A DNA stretch of 64,000 nucleotides from JAWKUK01 sp041398605. GTDB lineage: Bacteria; Planctomycetota; UBA1135; GCA-002686595. The notes beneath the pieces were generated by a model. The model had not been told where the DNA came from. It ran no database searches and worked only from the letters and a program-made list of their open reading frames with translations. The translations under genes were made by a program, and so were the position numbers. The stretch is taken from NCBI GenBank assembly GCA_041398605.1, contig JAWKUK010000008.1:124001-188000 (forward strand), read 5' to 3'. The number at the start of each line of letters is the position of its first letter. Position 1 is the stretch's first letter. Positions 48,803-57,530 of the stretch are shown one piece after another.

Positions 48803-50452
48803 TCAGGGCCTCACGATCGCGAACGCTGCGTTGGTCAGGTTCGAGGTCGCCCCCGTCGCCCCGGTGTCGCGGTGCCAGGCTTGGAAGCTCCAAGTCTCGC
48901 CCGCGACCGCGGCCACGGTCGCTGTGGGCTGCGGCAGCGCGTCGGCGTCGAGGGTCAACTGGACCGTGCCGCCCGCGCTCGAGGTCTGGACTTGCCCCGG
49001 TCCGAAGAAGCGCCCGATCCCGCCCGAGAGGCAGAGGCGCCCTTCGCTCCCGGGGGGCTGGATCGGGGCGCCGATCGCAGGCGCAACGAGGAACATCGTC
49101 GTCACCCCGGGGGGCAAGGAGCCAGCGGCGAGCGACGCCGACGTGCTGCCAACTGCAAAGGGGCCCACGACCTCGAGCGTGCCCGTCGCGCCCGTCGAGT
49201 TCGGGAGGCTCTCGCAGGCCACGCCCGTCCACGGGAACGACAGAATGCACAGGCGAAACGCGCCGGCCACCCGCGCGTTGGCCGCGAGCTCAGGGCGCCC
49301 GTCCCCGTCGAGGTCGCCCGCCGCCACCCAGGCTTGATCGTAGAGCCCGAAGTCCGCGAGGCTCTGGACATCTAGGAAGCTTGACCCCGTCGCGCCGTCG
49401 AGGAGCCGCACGGACAGCTCGATTTGGTTGCCCGGTTGGTCCGAGAACCGTCGCCCGTAGGCGAGCACCTCAGACACCCCGTCGAAGTCGAGGTCGCCGG
49501 GGCACACGAGCTCGACCTCCGCATCCCACCTGTCGGAGAGGAGCGGCGTCCCCCATAGCAGCGCGCCCGACGCGCCCGAGTACGCACGGACGCGCAGGGC
49601 CGACGCGACGATCAAGTCGGGCGCGCCGTCGCCGTTGATGTCCCCAGGCGCGCCGAGGCCGGCCCCGAACTCGGCGTACTCGGGCGCCGGGCCATCGATG
49701 GACAGGAGCGTCGCGCCGCTCGCGATCGACACGACTTGGACGCGGCCGCGTGCCGAACCGGCGACGAAGGCCGTCGTGTCACCGATCGCGAGGTCGGGCA
49801 CACCGTCCGCGTTCAGGTCGCCCAGCTCGATGACCGAGTACCCGAAGCCCGAAGGGGCCATGAACGGCAAGAACGTGCGGAGCTCCGCGCCTGTCGCGCC
49901 GGAGAACACCTTGACAAACGAATGATCGGTGACGGAGAACGTGCGCGCGCCAACGGCGTAGTCGGCGACTCCATCGCCGTCGACGTCGGAGAGGCGCGCG
50001 ATGGACGAGATCGAGTACGTCGCGAAGTCGTGCGTACGGAGGCGCACGAGGTTCGCGCCAGAGTGGATGTAGACGCGGGCGGGTGCGTTCCCCGCGCCTC
50101 CGCGGTCCTCGCTGACGGCGATCTCGGGGACTCCGTCGCCGTTGATGTCGCCGATCACGCGAGTCGTGGCGCCGAGCCGCCCATACGCGCGCGTCCCCGC
50201 GATGTTGCCCAGGGGGACCCCGTCCGCGCCGGAGACGAGGCGCACGCGCCCGGCCCGGGTGAGCGCTCCGATGGCTGCATCGGCGGCGCCTGAGACGAAG
50301 TCGCGCACGCCGTCTCCGTTGACGTCGCGAAAGGCATCGAGGCCAGCCGAGAGCCCGTCGGGGTTGGGGATCAAGCGCGCGGAGACCTGCGCGCCAACGG
50401 TCGGGACGAGGAGCGGCGCAGCGAGCAGCGTCCAGTGGAGCGATATGGACAT
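48803..50452 (-). CDS. Secreted FG-GAP repeat beta-propeller protein with shared C-terminal module
   Basis: This is a 549-residue protein from the ATG at 50452, with a signal peptide (LLAAPLLVPTVGAQ). At least seven FG-GAP blades carry calcium-type loops: DVNGDGVRDFVSGA, DINGDGVPEIAVSE, DVDGDGVADYAVGA, DLNADGVPDLAIGD, DINGDGAPDLIVAS, DLDFDGVSEVLAYG and DLDGDGRPELAAN. The last 140 residues are the shared module (CESLPNSTGATGTLEV, LCLSGGIGRFFGPGQV, FQAWHRDTGATGATSNLTNA). It is likely an extracellular integrin-alpha-like binding protein. It is divergent from a similar gene at 50574 across a 121-bp gap, so both may be co-regulated. Confidence 0.85.
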   Translation of the reverse strand: MSISLHWTLLAAPLLVPTVGAQVSARLIPNPDGLSAGLDAFRDVNGDGVRDFVSGAADAAIGALTRAGRVRLVSGADGVPLGNIAGTRAYGRLGATTRVIGDINGDGVPEIAVSEDRGGAGNAPARVYIHSGANLVRLRTHDFATYSISSIARLSDVDGDGVADYAVGARTFSVTDHSFVKVFSGATGAELRTFLPFMAPSGFGYSVIELGDLNADGVPDLAIGDTTAFVAGSARGRVQVVSIASGATLLSIDGPAPEYAEFGAGLGAPGDINGDGAPDLIVASALRVRAYSGASGALLWGTPLLSDRWDAEVELVCPGDLDFDGVSEVLAYGRRFSDQPGNQIELSVRLLDGATGSSFLDVQSLADFGLYDQAWVAAGDLDGDGRPELAANARVAGAFRLCILSFPWTGVACESLPNSTGATGTLEVVGPFAVGSTSASLAAGSLPPGVTTMFLVAPAIGAPIQPPGSEGRLCLSGGIGRFFGPGQVQTSSAGGTVQLTLDADALPQPTATVAAVAGETWSFQAWHRDTGATGATSNLTNAAFAIVRP

Positions 50453-50573
50453 GGCTCGATGCGAACATGGAGCACGAAAAAATGGAAGTGGCCTGCCCAG
50501 ATTCAGGCGGTTGGTCCATCCTTGAGCGAGGTTCGCAGCCCCGTTCCTCGCCGGCCCTCGCACGTCGCCATCC

Positions 50574-52241
50574 ATGCTCTCACGTCACCTCGCACGAATC
50601 GGCCTGCTCGCGCTCACTTCAGCCGCCGTGGTCCACGGTCAGTCGACGCTGCGTTCCTACGGCAACTTCCTGCCAAGCAATGATGCCGGCTATCACGTCC
50701 TGGGCCTCGACGATTACGACGGCGACGGTGTGCCTGAGCATGCTATCAGCTACAAGCTCGGCGCGGGCAACGGCGGCTTCCCGGGCGCCGTAGAGGTCTA
50801 TTCAGGCGCAGACGGGAGCCTCATCCGGCGGCACCAAGGCGGCATCTTCGGCGTCTCGAACGACGCGCGGCTCGGCGATGGCCTCGCGCTCTTGGGAGAC
50901 CTCGACGGCGATGGCTACCGTGATTACGCCGTCGCCGCGCCGAGCGACGATGCCAGCGGCGCCCAGGGCTCCGTCCACGTGCATTCGGGGCGCACTGGCG
51001 TGCGCCTCTGGCAGGTGCGCGGCGACGTGTCGACGGGGCAGGTCGACACGCCGAACGCAGGGCCTGACCTCGACGGCGACGGCATCGACGAGGTGTTCGT
51101 GCGCGCGAACTCCAGGAACTCGCTCGCGTACTCGGGCGCGAACGGCGCGCTCTTGAGGACCTTCGCAGACACGACGTTCAGCTTCGGCGCAGCCATCGTG
51201 TCGCCAGGCGACCTGAACGGCGACGGCACGCCGGACCTGCTCGTCGCGGCGCCGAGCGGCAACAACGGCTCCGGCTTCGTTCGGATCCTTTCGGGCGCGA
51301 CGACGCAGCCGCTCGCGCCTGCGCTCCTTGGACCGGCGGGCTTCGCAACGTTTGGGGCATCGCTGCTCGCGCTCGGTGACCTCAACGGCGACGGCATCGA
51401 AGAGGTCGCCATCGGCGCGCCATATGAGGGCGCGGGCACCGTGCGCATCTACGACGTCGTCACGCGGACTGTGCTCGCGCTGCTCGATGGCGCCACGTTC
51501 GGCGCGGGGAGCTCGAGCGGCACAGCGGTCTTCTTTGGCGCATCGATCGCCAAGGTCGGCGACACGAATGGCGACGGCGTGCCCGACCTCGCGATCGGCG
51601 CTTACTATGACGTCGCGTTCAATACCGGGGCGTTGTACGTCGTCTCGATGTCGGATTGGTCGCTGATCTTCCGTAAGCGCTCGACGCAGCGAGAGAACTA
51701 CGCGTTCTCGGTCTCCAGCGCCGGCGACACCGATGGTGATGGGCTGGCCGAGGTGCTCGTCGGCGCCCCGTTTGCGCTGAACGGCGCGAACGGCCGCGTG
51801 GACATCGTGGAGTGGCGCAGCCTCGGTGCGACGTTCTGTTCGTCTACGCCGAGCTCGACGGGCGCGACGCCCGACCTGGCTGCCTTCGGGAGCCCCGTCG
51901 CTGCCGACAACGACCTGACGCTTCGAATGACTGGGGCGCCGAACGGGGGCTTCGGGCTCTTCGCCGCGAGCCGCTTGGCGATGCCCTTGGGGATCCCGCT
52001 CGCGGGGGGCGGCGTGCTCTGCCTCGGCGGCGCGCCGCTGCGCTTCACGTACACCCTCGGGATGATCGATGCGGGCACGTTGCGCGCGCGCCTTGACCTC
52101 ACCGCGTTCCCCGAGCCGCCGACATACCAGGTGGCCGTCATGGCGGGCGATGTCTGGTACTTCCAGGCTTGGTTCCGCGATTCGATCGGGGGCGTCGCCA
52201 CGAGCCGCCTCAGCACCGCGATCCAAGTGGACTTCGAGTGA
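50574..52241 (+). CDS. Secreted FG-GAP repeat beta-propeller protein with shared C-terminal module
   Basis: This is a 555-residue protein with a signal peptide (IGLLALTSAAVVHGQ). FG-GAP blades include DDYDGDGVPEHAISY, DLDGDGYRDYAVAAP, DLNGDGTPDLLVAAP, DLNGDGIEEVAIGAP, DTNGDGVPDLAIGA and DTDGDGLAEVLVGAP. The C-terminal module is diverged (FCSSTPSSTGATPDL, LCLGGAPLRF, FQAWFRDSIGG, ATSRLSTA). It is the divergent partner of the gene at 48803 and was probably formed by an old duplication. An extracellular binding function is inferred from fold only. Confidence 0.85.
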   Translation: MLSRHLARIGLLALTSAAVVHGQSTLRSYGNFLPSNDAGYHVLGLDDYDGDGVPEHAISYKLGAGNGGFPGAVEVYSGADGSLIRRHQGGIFGVSNDARLGDGLALLGDLDGDGYRDYAVAAPSDDASGAQGSVHVHSGRTGVRLWQVRGDVSTGQVDTPNAGPDLDGDGIDEVFVRANSRNSLAYSGANGALLRTFADTTFSFGAAIVSPGDLNGDGTPDLLVAAPSGNNGSGFVRILSGATTQPLAPALLGPAGFATFGASLLALGDLNGDGIEEVAIGAPYEGAGTVRIYDVVTRTVLALLDGATFGAGSSSGTAVFFGASIAKVGDTNGDGVPDLAIGAYYDVAFNTGALYVVSMSDWSLIFRKRSTQRENYAFSVSSAGDTDGDGLAEVLVGAPFALNGANGRVDIVEWRSLGATFCSSTPSSTGATPDLAAFGSPVAADNDLTLRMTGAPNGGFGLFAASRLAMPLGIPLAGGGVLCLGGAPLRFTYTLGMIDAGTLRARLDLTAFPEPPTYQVAVMAGDVWYFQAWFRDSIGGVATSRLSTAIQVDFE

Positions 52242-52311
52242 CGCTCGCGCGCGCTCGGCATCGCGGGGCATGGACCGGGTCCCGCGCCGGGCGAGTCTGA
52301 CTCGCGAAGAC

Positions 52312-52370
52312 GAGGCACACCAAGCACCACCAGCGAGCTCGGGGGTCCGGAACACCCTCTTTCGAGCTTT
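52312..52370 (+). repeat. Dispersed intergenic repeat, copy C
   Basis: GAGGCACACC, AGCACCACCAGCGAGCTC and GGGGTCCGGAACACCCTCTT repeat the block order of copies at 39350 and 39521, more than 12 kb away. It lies just downstream of an FG-GAP gene. Confidence 0.6.
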
Positions 52371-52483
52371 CGTCCTCCGCGCAGCTCCCCGTCGCCGTCG
52401 AGCCGCCGGGTGGCGCGGCGGGACACGCCACCCGCTCGCGGGTTCGCCTACTCGGACTGGCTGTCTTCTCGGCGCGCGACGGC

Positions 52484-53263
52484 GTGGTCGACCTTTGGAG
52501 CGGGACGCCACGGCGCCCCCAGGTGGGTCGCCCTTGGGCCCTTCGAGACCCCACGGGGCTCACTTGGGCAACCTTTGGAGGTTTTCTGCCGGGAACGCGT
52601 GAGTCCGAGCCCCGGCAGTCGCCTCACCGGAAGCCACCTGCCCGTGTGCCATGCGACCACTGGAACCTCCAGGCCTGGTACGGCGACGCTGCGCTCGACT
52701 GGCGTGCCTTCCGCTGGGACGCCGTCGGGGGAATGCAGGACCTCGGGACTCTGGGCAGTAACGACTCATACGGAGAAGACGTGAGCGCAAATGGGTCGAT
52801 CGTCGTCGGTACGGGCGCCTGGCGCTGGACCTCCACGGAGGTCGGCACGCGCTATTGCACGCCCGCCGCCAACAGTACGGGGCGCGGAAGCCTGCTGAAC
52901 GTCCTCGGCAGCGGCATGGTCACGAGCAACGATTTGACGCTGGCTGTCGAGTTCCTGCCCCAGGGCTCCTCCGGCTGCTTCCTCGCCTCTCGCTACCAAG
53001 GCGCGCCGATCACCATCGCAGGCAGCGACGGGCTGCTGTGCCTTGGCGGGTTCATCGGGCGCTTCGTCGGCGCGGGGCAGGTCCAGGGCGCCGGCGCAAC
53101 AGGGACGTTCTCGTTGCCCATCGACCTCACGGCAATGCCGACCCCGTTCGGGGCGGTCGTGGTCCAGCCGGGTGAGACCTGGAACTTCCAGGCGTGGTAC
53201 CGCAACGCAAACCCGGGACCGACGAGCAACTTCACGGACGCGGTGAGCGTGACCTTCCAATGA
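52484..53263 (+). CDS. HAF-repeat/shared-module protein, probably 5'-truncated
   Basis: The frame is 259 codons. Only residues from about 75 look like real protein: a HAF-type repeat (WDAVGGMQDLGTLGSND, YGEDVSANGSIVVG), then the complete shared C-terminal module (YCTPAANSTGRGS, LCLGGFIGRFVGAGQV, FQAWYRNANPGPTSNFTDA). The first 70 residues are Arg/Pro-rich, and there is no signal peptide. A normal HAF protein has many repeats and a signal sequence. The gene is therefore likely the 3' remnant of a longer secreted-protein gene. Whether it is still expressed is unclear. Confidence 0.5.
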   Translation: MVDLWSGTPRRPQVGRPWALRDPTGLTWATFGGFLPGTRESEPRQSPHRKPPARVPCDHWNLQAWYGDAALDWRAFRWDAVGGMQDLGTLGSNDSYGEDVSANGSIVVGTGAWRWTSTEVGTRYCTPAANSTGRGSLLNVLGSGMVTSNDLTLAVEFLPQGSSGCFLASRYQGAPITIAGSDGLLCLGGFIGRFVGAGQVQGAGATGTFSLPIDLTAMPTPFGAVVVQPGETWNFQAWYRNANPGPTSNFTDAVSVTFQ

Positions 53264-53526
53264 TGTGGAGGGTTCTGTCTACGGTCAGCGGGTCCGGCTT
53301 CGTTGACCCTGCCCAGTCTGGTGGACAGGAGGCCGATGGGCACGCTGAACCTGCGCCGCGCGTGGGCGCGCTGAGACCGCGTCGCAGGCGCAGCGGCAAG
53401 CTGGCCACGCTGGTTGATTCACGTGGCTGATCGACGGACTCCACGCGATTGCGCCCAGACGGAGGCCGCCGAACCGAAACTCCTCGTGCGCCGTCGCTGG
53501 GACGGCCGCACCCCGGAGTCAGAGCC

Positions 53527-54036
53527 ATGAAACACGCCTCCCTCGCACTCGTCTCGTTCCTCGCGCTCGGCGCGCTGTCCCTCGCCCAGAAGGACACGGC
53601 GCCCAAAGCGCGCCTCGGCATCTACGACAGCCGCGCGGTCGCGATCGCGTACGCGCCGTCCAAGCACAACCCCGTCGCCGAGAAGATGAAGGAGCACGCG
53701 GCCGCGAAACAAGCCGGCGACACCGCGAAGGTCAAGGAGCTCGAGGCCTGGGGCGCGGCGCACCAGCGCCAGCTCCACCGCCAAGGCTTCGCGCGTGTGC
53801 CAGTTGACGACCTCCTGGCGCCCGTCGCCGACAAGCTGCCCGAGGTCGCGCGCGCGGCCGGCGTCGACGCGATCGTCTTCGGATGCGACCAGCACGGCGC
53901 GGACGTCGAGCTCGTCGACGTCACGCTGCAGCTCGTCGCGCTCTACGAGCCGAACGAGCGCACGCTCGGCTTCGTGCGCGACGCGCTGAAGGCGAAGCCG
54001 GTGTCGCTCGACGAGCTCGCTGAGCACGACGACTGA
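53527..54036 (+). CDS. Small secreted protein, Skp/OmpH-like in layout, unknown function
   Basis: This is a 169-residue protein from the ATG at 53527, with a signal peptide (MKHASLALVSFLALGALSLA). The mature part begins ARLGIYDSRAVAIAY, followed by a Lys/Ala/Glu-rich helical stretch (about 60-95), then GFARVPVDDLLAPVADKLPE and AAGVDAIVFG. The YDSRAV start plus charged helix recalls OmpH/Skp-like periplasmic proteins, but the match is loose. It is probably periplasmic. Its 3' end abuts, on the opposite strand, a fragment of a histidine ammonia-lyase gene. Confidence 0.7.
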   Translation: MKHASLALVSFLALGALSLAQKDTAPKARLGIYDSRAVAIAYAPSKHNPVAEKMKEHAAAKQAGDTAKVKELEAWGAAHQRQLHRQGFARVPVDDLLAPVADKLPEVARAAGVDAIVFGCDQHGADVELVDVTLQLVALYEPNERTLGFVRDALKAKPVSLDELAEHDD

Positions 54037-54300
54037 GCGCCGCGGCCACGTGCTGCGCCAATATGAAGCCCGAGTTCGGGCCCGGCGTCAGCGTCAGGAA
54101 CGCCGGCGGTCGGCTCGGTTCCGGGTGGACGAGCTGCTCGACGCGCCGCTCGGTCACGTTGGCGAGCGTGCACGCCACGTGGCCGAGGTCGTCGAGCGGC
54201 ATCGACAGGCGCTGACCGTGGTCGAGGCCCGCGCGGAAGACCTCGCCCTTCTCGGTCACGACGAGCGGGTTGTCCGTCACAGCGTTCAGCGCTGATGCCC
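54032..54300 (-). pseudogene. Internal fragment of a histidine ammonia-lyase (HutH-type) gene
   Basis: About 88 codons read SALNAVTDNPLVV, HGQRLSMPLDDLGHVACTL, ANVTERRVEQLVHPE and AFLTLTPGPNSGFILAQ, the conserved central-to-late region of HutH (TDNPLV, HGQ, NxxERR, LNSGFM motifs). The N-terminal ASG/MIO active-site part and the C-terminus are absent on both sides, where other genes begin. It is a relic left by rearrangement. Confidence 0.7.
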
Positions 54301-54321
54301 CGGGCTCGCGTTGCGCGAGAG

Positions 54322-55077
54322 CTATTCCAGCGACTTCCGCGCGATGTAGAAGCCGTAGCTGACGTGGGCGCTGTGCCGTTCGTAGAGCGCGATCTCACGC
54401 TCCTCCGCCGCGACACATGCGCGGGCTGCCGCGGAGTGAGCATTCTGCTCGAGGAACAGTGGGAACCGGGCGCGCAAGGGCCGGTAATAGTCCTCCAACC
54501 AACACGATGCTGGTAGAGGGAAGTAGCCGACGGGCGTGAAGCCGTGCCTCTCTAGCACGGCGAGTTTGCCTGAAGCACGATCGATCTCGGGATACTCCCG
54601 ATCCCAGTGCGCCTGCAGCTCCGTAGGTCGCTCGGCAGTCAGCCACGTGATCTCCGACACGGCGAGGATGCCACCTGGCTTGAGGAAGGAACGCCAGCCC
54701 TTGACACCGGCCTCGAACCCGAGGTTGTAGATCGCCCCTTCTGACCAAATCGCATCGAACGACTCGGGTTCAAACGGCAACGCATCGAACGACGCGGCAA
54801 GCGTCGTGATGCGTGTCGCGACACCTCGCCCCTCGGCGCGACGCTGCAGCTCGTCGAGGAACTCGGGGAACAGATCGACGGCGGTGATCCGCACGTCGAG
54901 CTGCTCGGCAAGCACGACTGCGGAGGCCCCTGTCCCACAACCGAGATCCGCAACCTCGAGGCCGGGACGACCCAACAACCCCGAGAGCGCGAGCGCCTGC
55001 CGAGTCATGGTCTCGCTGCCTGGCCCGAGACGTCGATTCGGCTTGTGGAGCTCGATCAGGAGCTGTGCATCGTCCAT
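54322..55077 (-). CDS. SAM-dependent class I methyltransferase
   Basis: This is a 251-residue protein from the ATG at 55077; the frame is open further upstream, but that part is composition artefact. The class I fold shows motif I VADLGCGTGASAVVLA (about 42-57), the acidic VDLFPEFLDEL strand, FDAIWSEGAIYNLGFE and the post-motif KPGGILAVSEITWL. The C-terminal part contains a helical cap (CWLEDYYRPLRARFPLFL). It is similar in layout to small-molecule methyltransferases of the UbiE/Methyltransf_25 kind. Substrate is unknown. There is no operon partner; the flanks are a HutH fragment and a divergent small gene. Confidence 0.85.
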   Translation of the reverse strand: MDDAQLLIELHKPNRRLGPGSETMTRQALALSGLLGRPGLEVADLGCGTGASAVVLAEQLDVRITAVDLFPEFLDELQRRAEGRGVATRITTLAASFDALPFEPESFDAIWSEGAIYNLGFEAGVKGWRSFLKPGGILAVSEITWLTAERPTELQAHWDREYPEIDRASGKLAVLERHGFTPVGYFPLPASCWLEDYYRPLRARFPLFLEQNAHSAAARACVAAEEREIALYERHSAHVSYGFYIARKSLE

Positions 55078-55152
55078 GGCCTCCAAGGGTAGCGCCTCGC
55101 CGCAGACCAGCAACTTCAGTGGCAGGGCGCGAGTGAATCGAGGCACCCCGCA

Positions 55153-55647
55153 TTGGCCTACGTCGCGGCCCGGAAAGGAGCGAGCCCTCCGCCAGCAACC
55201 TGCGGCGATCACTGGCACACGCTCGCCGGTACCACGGGACATCGCGCGCAGGCGAGCGCCCCGGAGCGAGCGTGCCGAACGTGCGTAGAATCGGGGTACG
55301 GCCCGCACGGAAGTCCCCATCTGCACCGAGTGCGGCGGCCGAGCGACACGCGGGCTGCGCGGTTCGAGGCGGCCAAGCGTTCGCCTGCTTACCTGGAGAC
55401 CCTTCGTCACGAGCCTGCGACGGGTCACGTCGTGGCGGGCGCCGCCTGCAACACGGTCGTCTTCATCGTCTTCATCGGGGTCGCGTTGACGATCACCGGA
55501 GTGTGGCACACCGTGGGCTCCGGCTTTGGCGGAGCGTGGCCTGCGTTCTCGCTCGTGCCCTTGGCCATGGTCGGCTTCGCCGTCTACTTGGCTGTGAAGA
55601 CGATCGGCCGCGCTGCCGCCATCGTGAACTCCCCCCAGAGTGCATGA
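55153..55647 (+). CDS. Small two-TM membrane protein, N-terminus uncertain
   Basis: The frame gives 164 residues, of which about 85-155 contain two membrane segments (NTVVFIVFIGVALTITGVW and AFSLVPLAMVGFAVYLAV). The first 70 residues are not protein-like in this frame. In another frame the DNA at about 55308-55370 reads EVPICTECGGRATRGL, a zinc-ribbon-like start, so a one- or two-base indel near 55370 could hide a zinc-ribbon plus two-TM protein. No family is recognised. Confidence 0.4.
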   Translation: MAYVAARKGASPPPATCGDHWHTLAGTTGHRAQASAPERACRTCVESGYGPHGSPHLHRVRRPSDTRAARFEAAKRSPAYLETLRHEPATGHVVAGAACNTVVFIVFIGVALTITGVWHTVGSGFGGAWPAFSLVPLAMVGFAVYLAVKTIGRAAAIVNSPQSA

Positions 55648-55874
55648 CACGTGCAGGTTTGCCTGGGCGGCCCGTCCAGGTCTTCACCCACACCACGTCG
55701 AGTTCCCACGCATGCCCGGTGCCCACTGGACTGAGCAGGTTCAAGGACAGCACCAGGGCTCCGGTTCCGGTTTCTCCCGTTCTCGGGCGTTGCGCAGTGA
55801 CGCAGCTTTGGGCGCGGGGTCGCATCGGTCGCGGCAAGTGTTGCCGCGACCTGCAACCCCTACCGGAACTGCCC

Positions 55875-57530
55875 ATGCACACCCCTGCCTCCGCTGCGCT
55901 CGGCGCGGCGCTGCTGCTCGCCTCTGCCCCCGTCTCCGCCCAGTCTGCCTGGCAGACGCTGGATGCCCAGAGCCTGCCGGAGTGGTCGCTGCTCGGCGCC
56001 GCATTGGACCTCTCTGGCCCCCACCTGTTCGTCGGCGCGCCGCAGGCCTGCGCGCCGGCCCTGGGCGGACCGATCCTGATGGAGCGCGGTTCGGTCGCCG
56101 TCTACGAGCGCACTCCAACGGGCTGGTCCGCTGCGACGCTGCTGCAGTCGAGCACGGGGCACGCCGACGACCTCTTCGGGATCTCGGTCGCTGTCGACGG
56201 CGACCTCGCGTTTGTCGGCGCATCCGGTGACGACGCCGTGCGCGACCGCGCGGGAGCGGTCTACGTCTACCGGCGCATCCAAGGGGTCTGGACCGAGGTC
56301 CAGCGGCTGACCGCGTCGGACGCGGTGACGGGGGACGGCTTCGGCGGCGCCGTCGCGTACAGCGCGGGGCGTTTGCTCGTCGGCGCGCCCCTCGAAGGCC
56401 ACGGCCACTACGCCGAGTGGGGCGAGGCCTACATCTTCGAGCTGCAAGGCGGCGTCTTCGTCGAGACCGCCAAGTTCCGCCCCGCGAGCGCGGTGCGCGG
56501 GGACTGGTTCGGTTACCGCGTCGACCTCCGCGGCGACCGCGCGGCGATCTCGTCGTACAGCGATGGCGCGAACGGCATCGGGGCGGGCGCTGTCTGGCTC
56601 TTCGAGTTCGACGGCCAGACTTGGCGCGAGGTCCAGCGCCTCCTGCCCCACGATGGCCACGCGTGGGGGCACTTCGGCGTCGACGTGCGGCTCGGTGACG
56701 ACGAAGTGGTCGTCGGCTCCCACCGCGCGTGGCACGCAGGCGGTGTCCGCGGCGCGGCCTACGTCTTCCGTCCGGGCCCGCTGGGCTGGGTGGAAGCGCA
56801 GTGCATTCGACCCGTCGGCCTGCCAAACCTCGCGGCGTTCGGCGGCAGCGTCGCGTACACCGAGCGCGATACGCTGCTCGTCGGCGCGCCGGGCGCAGAC
56901 GTCGGCCGCGGTCGCGTCTACGAGTTCGAGCGCACGGGCGCTGGGGTCTACGCGGTCGCGCGTGTGCTCGCGCCCGCGGGCCTCGCTCCCTACGACTACC
57001 ACGGCCTGCAGGTGCGCGGCGATGGCGGCACGATCGTCGCGAGCATCGCGCACCACACCGTGAACCACCCGAGCGGCGGAGCCCGGCGCGTCGGCGGCGT
57101 GTCGAGCGCGACGGTCGATGCCACCGAGTGGACGCGCCCCTTCTGCGAGGCCCCGCTGCAGGCGTCGGGCCAGCGCGCGGGGCTCACCCTCGTCGGCGCT
57201 GCCGTCGCCGGACAGGCCGTAGCCTTCGGTATCTCCGACCTGCCTGCGGGTCGCGTCGGCGTGCTCGTCGCCAGCCTGCCCGGCTCCAGCGCCCCCGCCG
57301 CGCTCGGCTCGTGCCTCGTGGGACCCACCGCGGTCCTAGGCGCGTTCGTGACTGATGCCGAGGGCGCCGCACAGCCGCTCATCCCCGCGTCGCGCTTCGG
57401 CGCCTGGTCGATCCCGGGCATGACCCTGCACCTCGAAGCCCGCGCGCGCGACGCGACCTCGGCGGCAGGCGGCGTCCAGCACACCGAAACGGTCCGCACC
57501 CACGGCCTCGCGCTGCACCTGCGGCCCTAA
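55875..57530 (+). CDS. Secreted FG-GAP-type propeller protein
   Basis: This is a 551-residue protein from the ATG at 55875, with a signal peptide (AALGAALLLASAPVSAQ). Residues about 25-400 are repeated propeller blades of the FG-GAP/integrin-alpha kind without the DxNGDG loop: DLFGISVAVDGDLAFVGAS, GDGFGGAVAYSAGRLLVGAP, GDWFGYRVDLRGDRAAISSY, WGHFGVDVRLGDDEVVVGS and AAFGGSVAYTERDTLLVGAP. The C-terminus starts FCEAPLQASG like the shared module but diverges and lacks the FQAWHRD motif. It is probably an extracellular or surface protein. Confidence 0.8.
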   Translation: MHTPASAALGAALLLASAPVSAQSAWQTLDAQSLPEWSLLGAALDLSGPHLFVGAPQACAPALGGPILMERGSVAVYERTPTGWSAATLLQSSTGHADDLFGISVAVDGDLAFVGASGDDAVRDRAGAVYVYRRIQGVWTEVQRLTASDAVTGDGFGGAVAYSAGRLLVGAPLEGHGHYAEWGEAYIFELQGGVFVETAKFRPASAVRGDWFGYRVDLRGDRAAISSYSDGANGIGAGAVWLFEFDGQTWREVQRLLPHDGHAWGHFGVDVRLGDDEVVVGSHRAWHAGGVRGAAYVFRPGPLGWVEAQCIRPVGLPNLAAFGGSVAYTERDTLLVGAPGADVGRGRVYEFERTGAGVYAVARVLAPAGLAPYDYHGLQVRGDGGTIVASIAHHTVNHPSGGARRVGGVSSATVDATEWTRPFCEAPLQASGQRAGLTLVGAAVAGQAVAFGISDLPAGRVGVLVASLPGSSAPAALGSCLVGPTAVLGAFVTDAEGAAQPLIPASRFGAWSIPGMTLHLEARARDATSAAGGVQHTETVRTHGLALHLRP

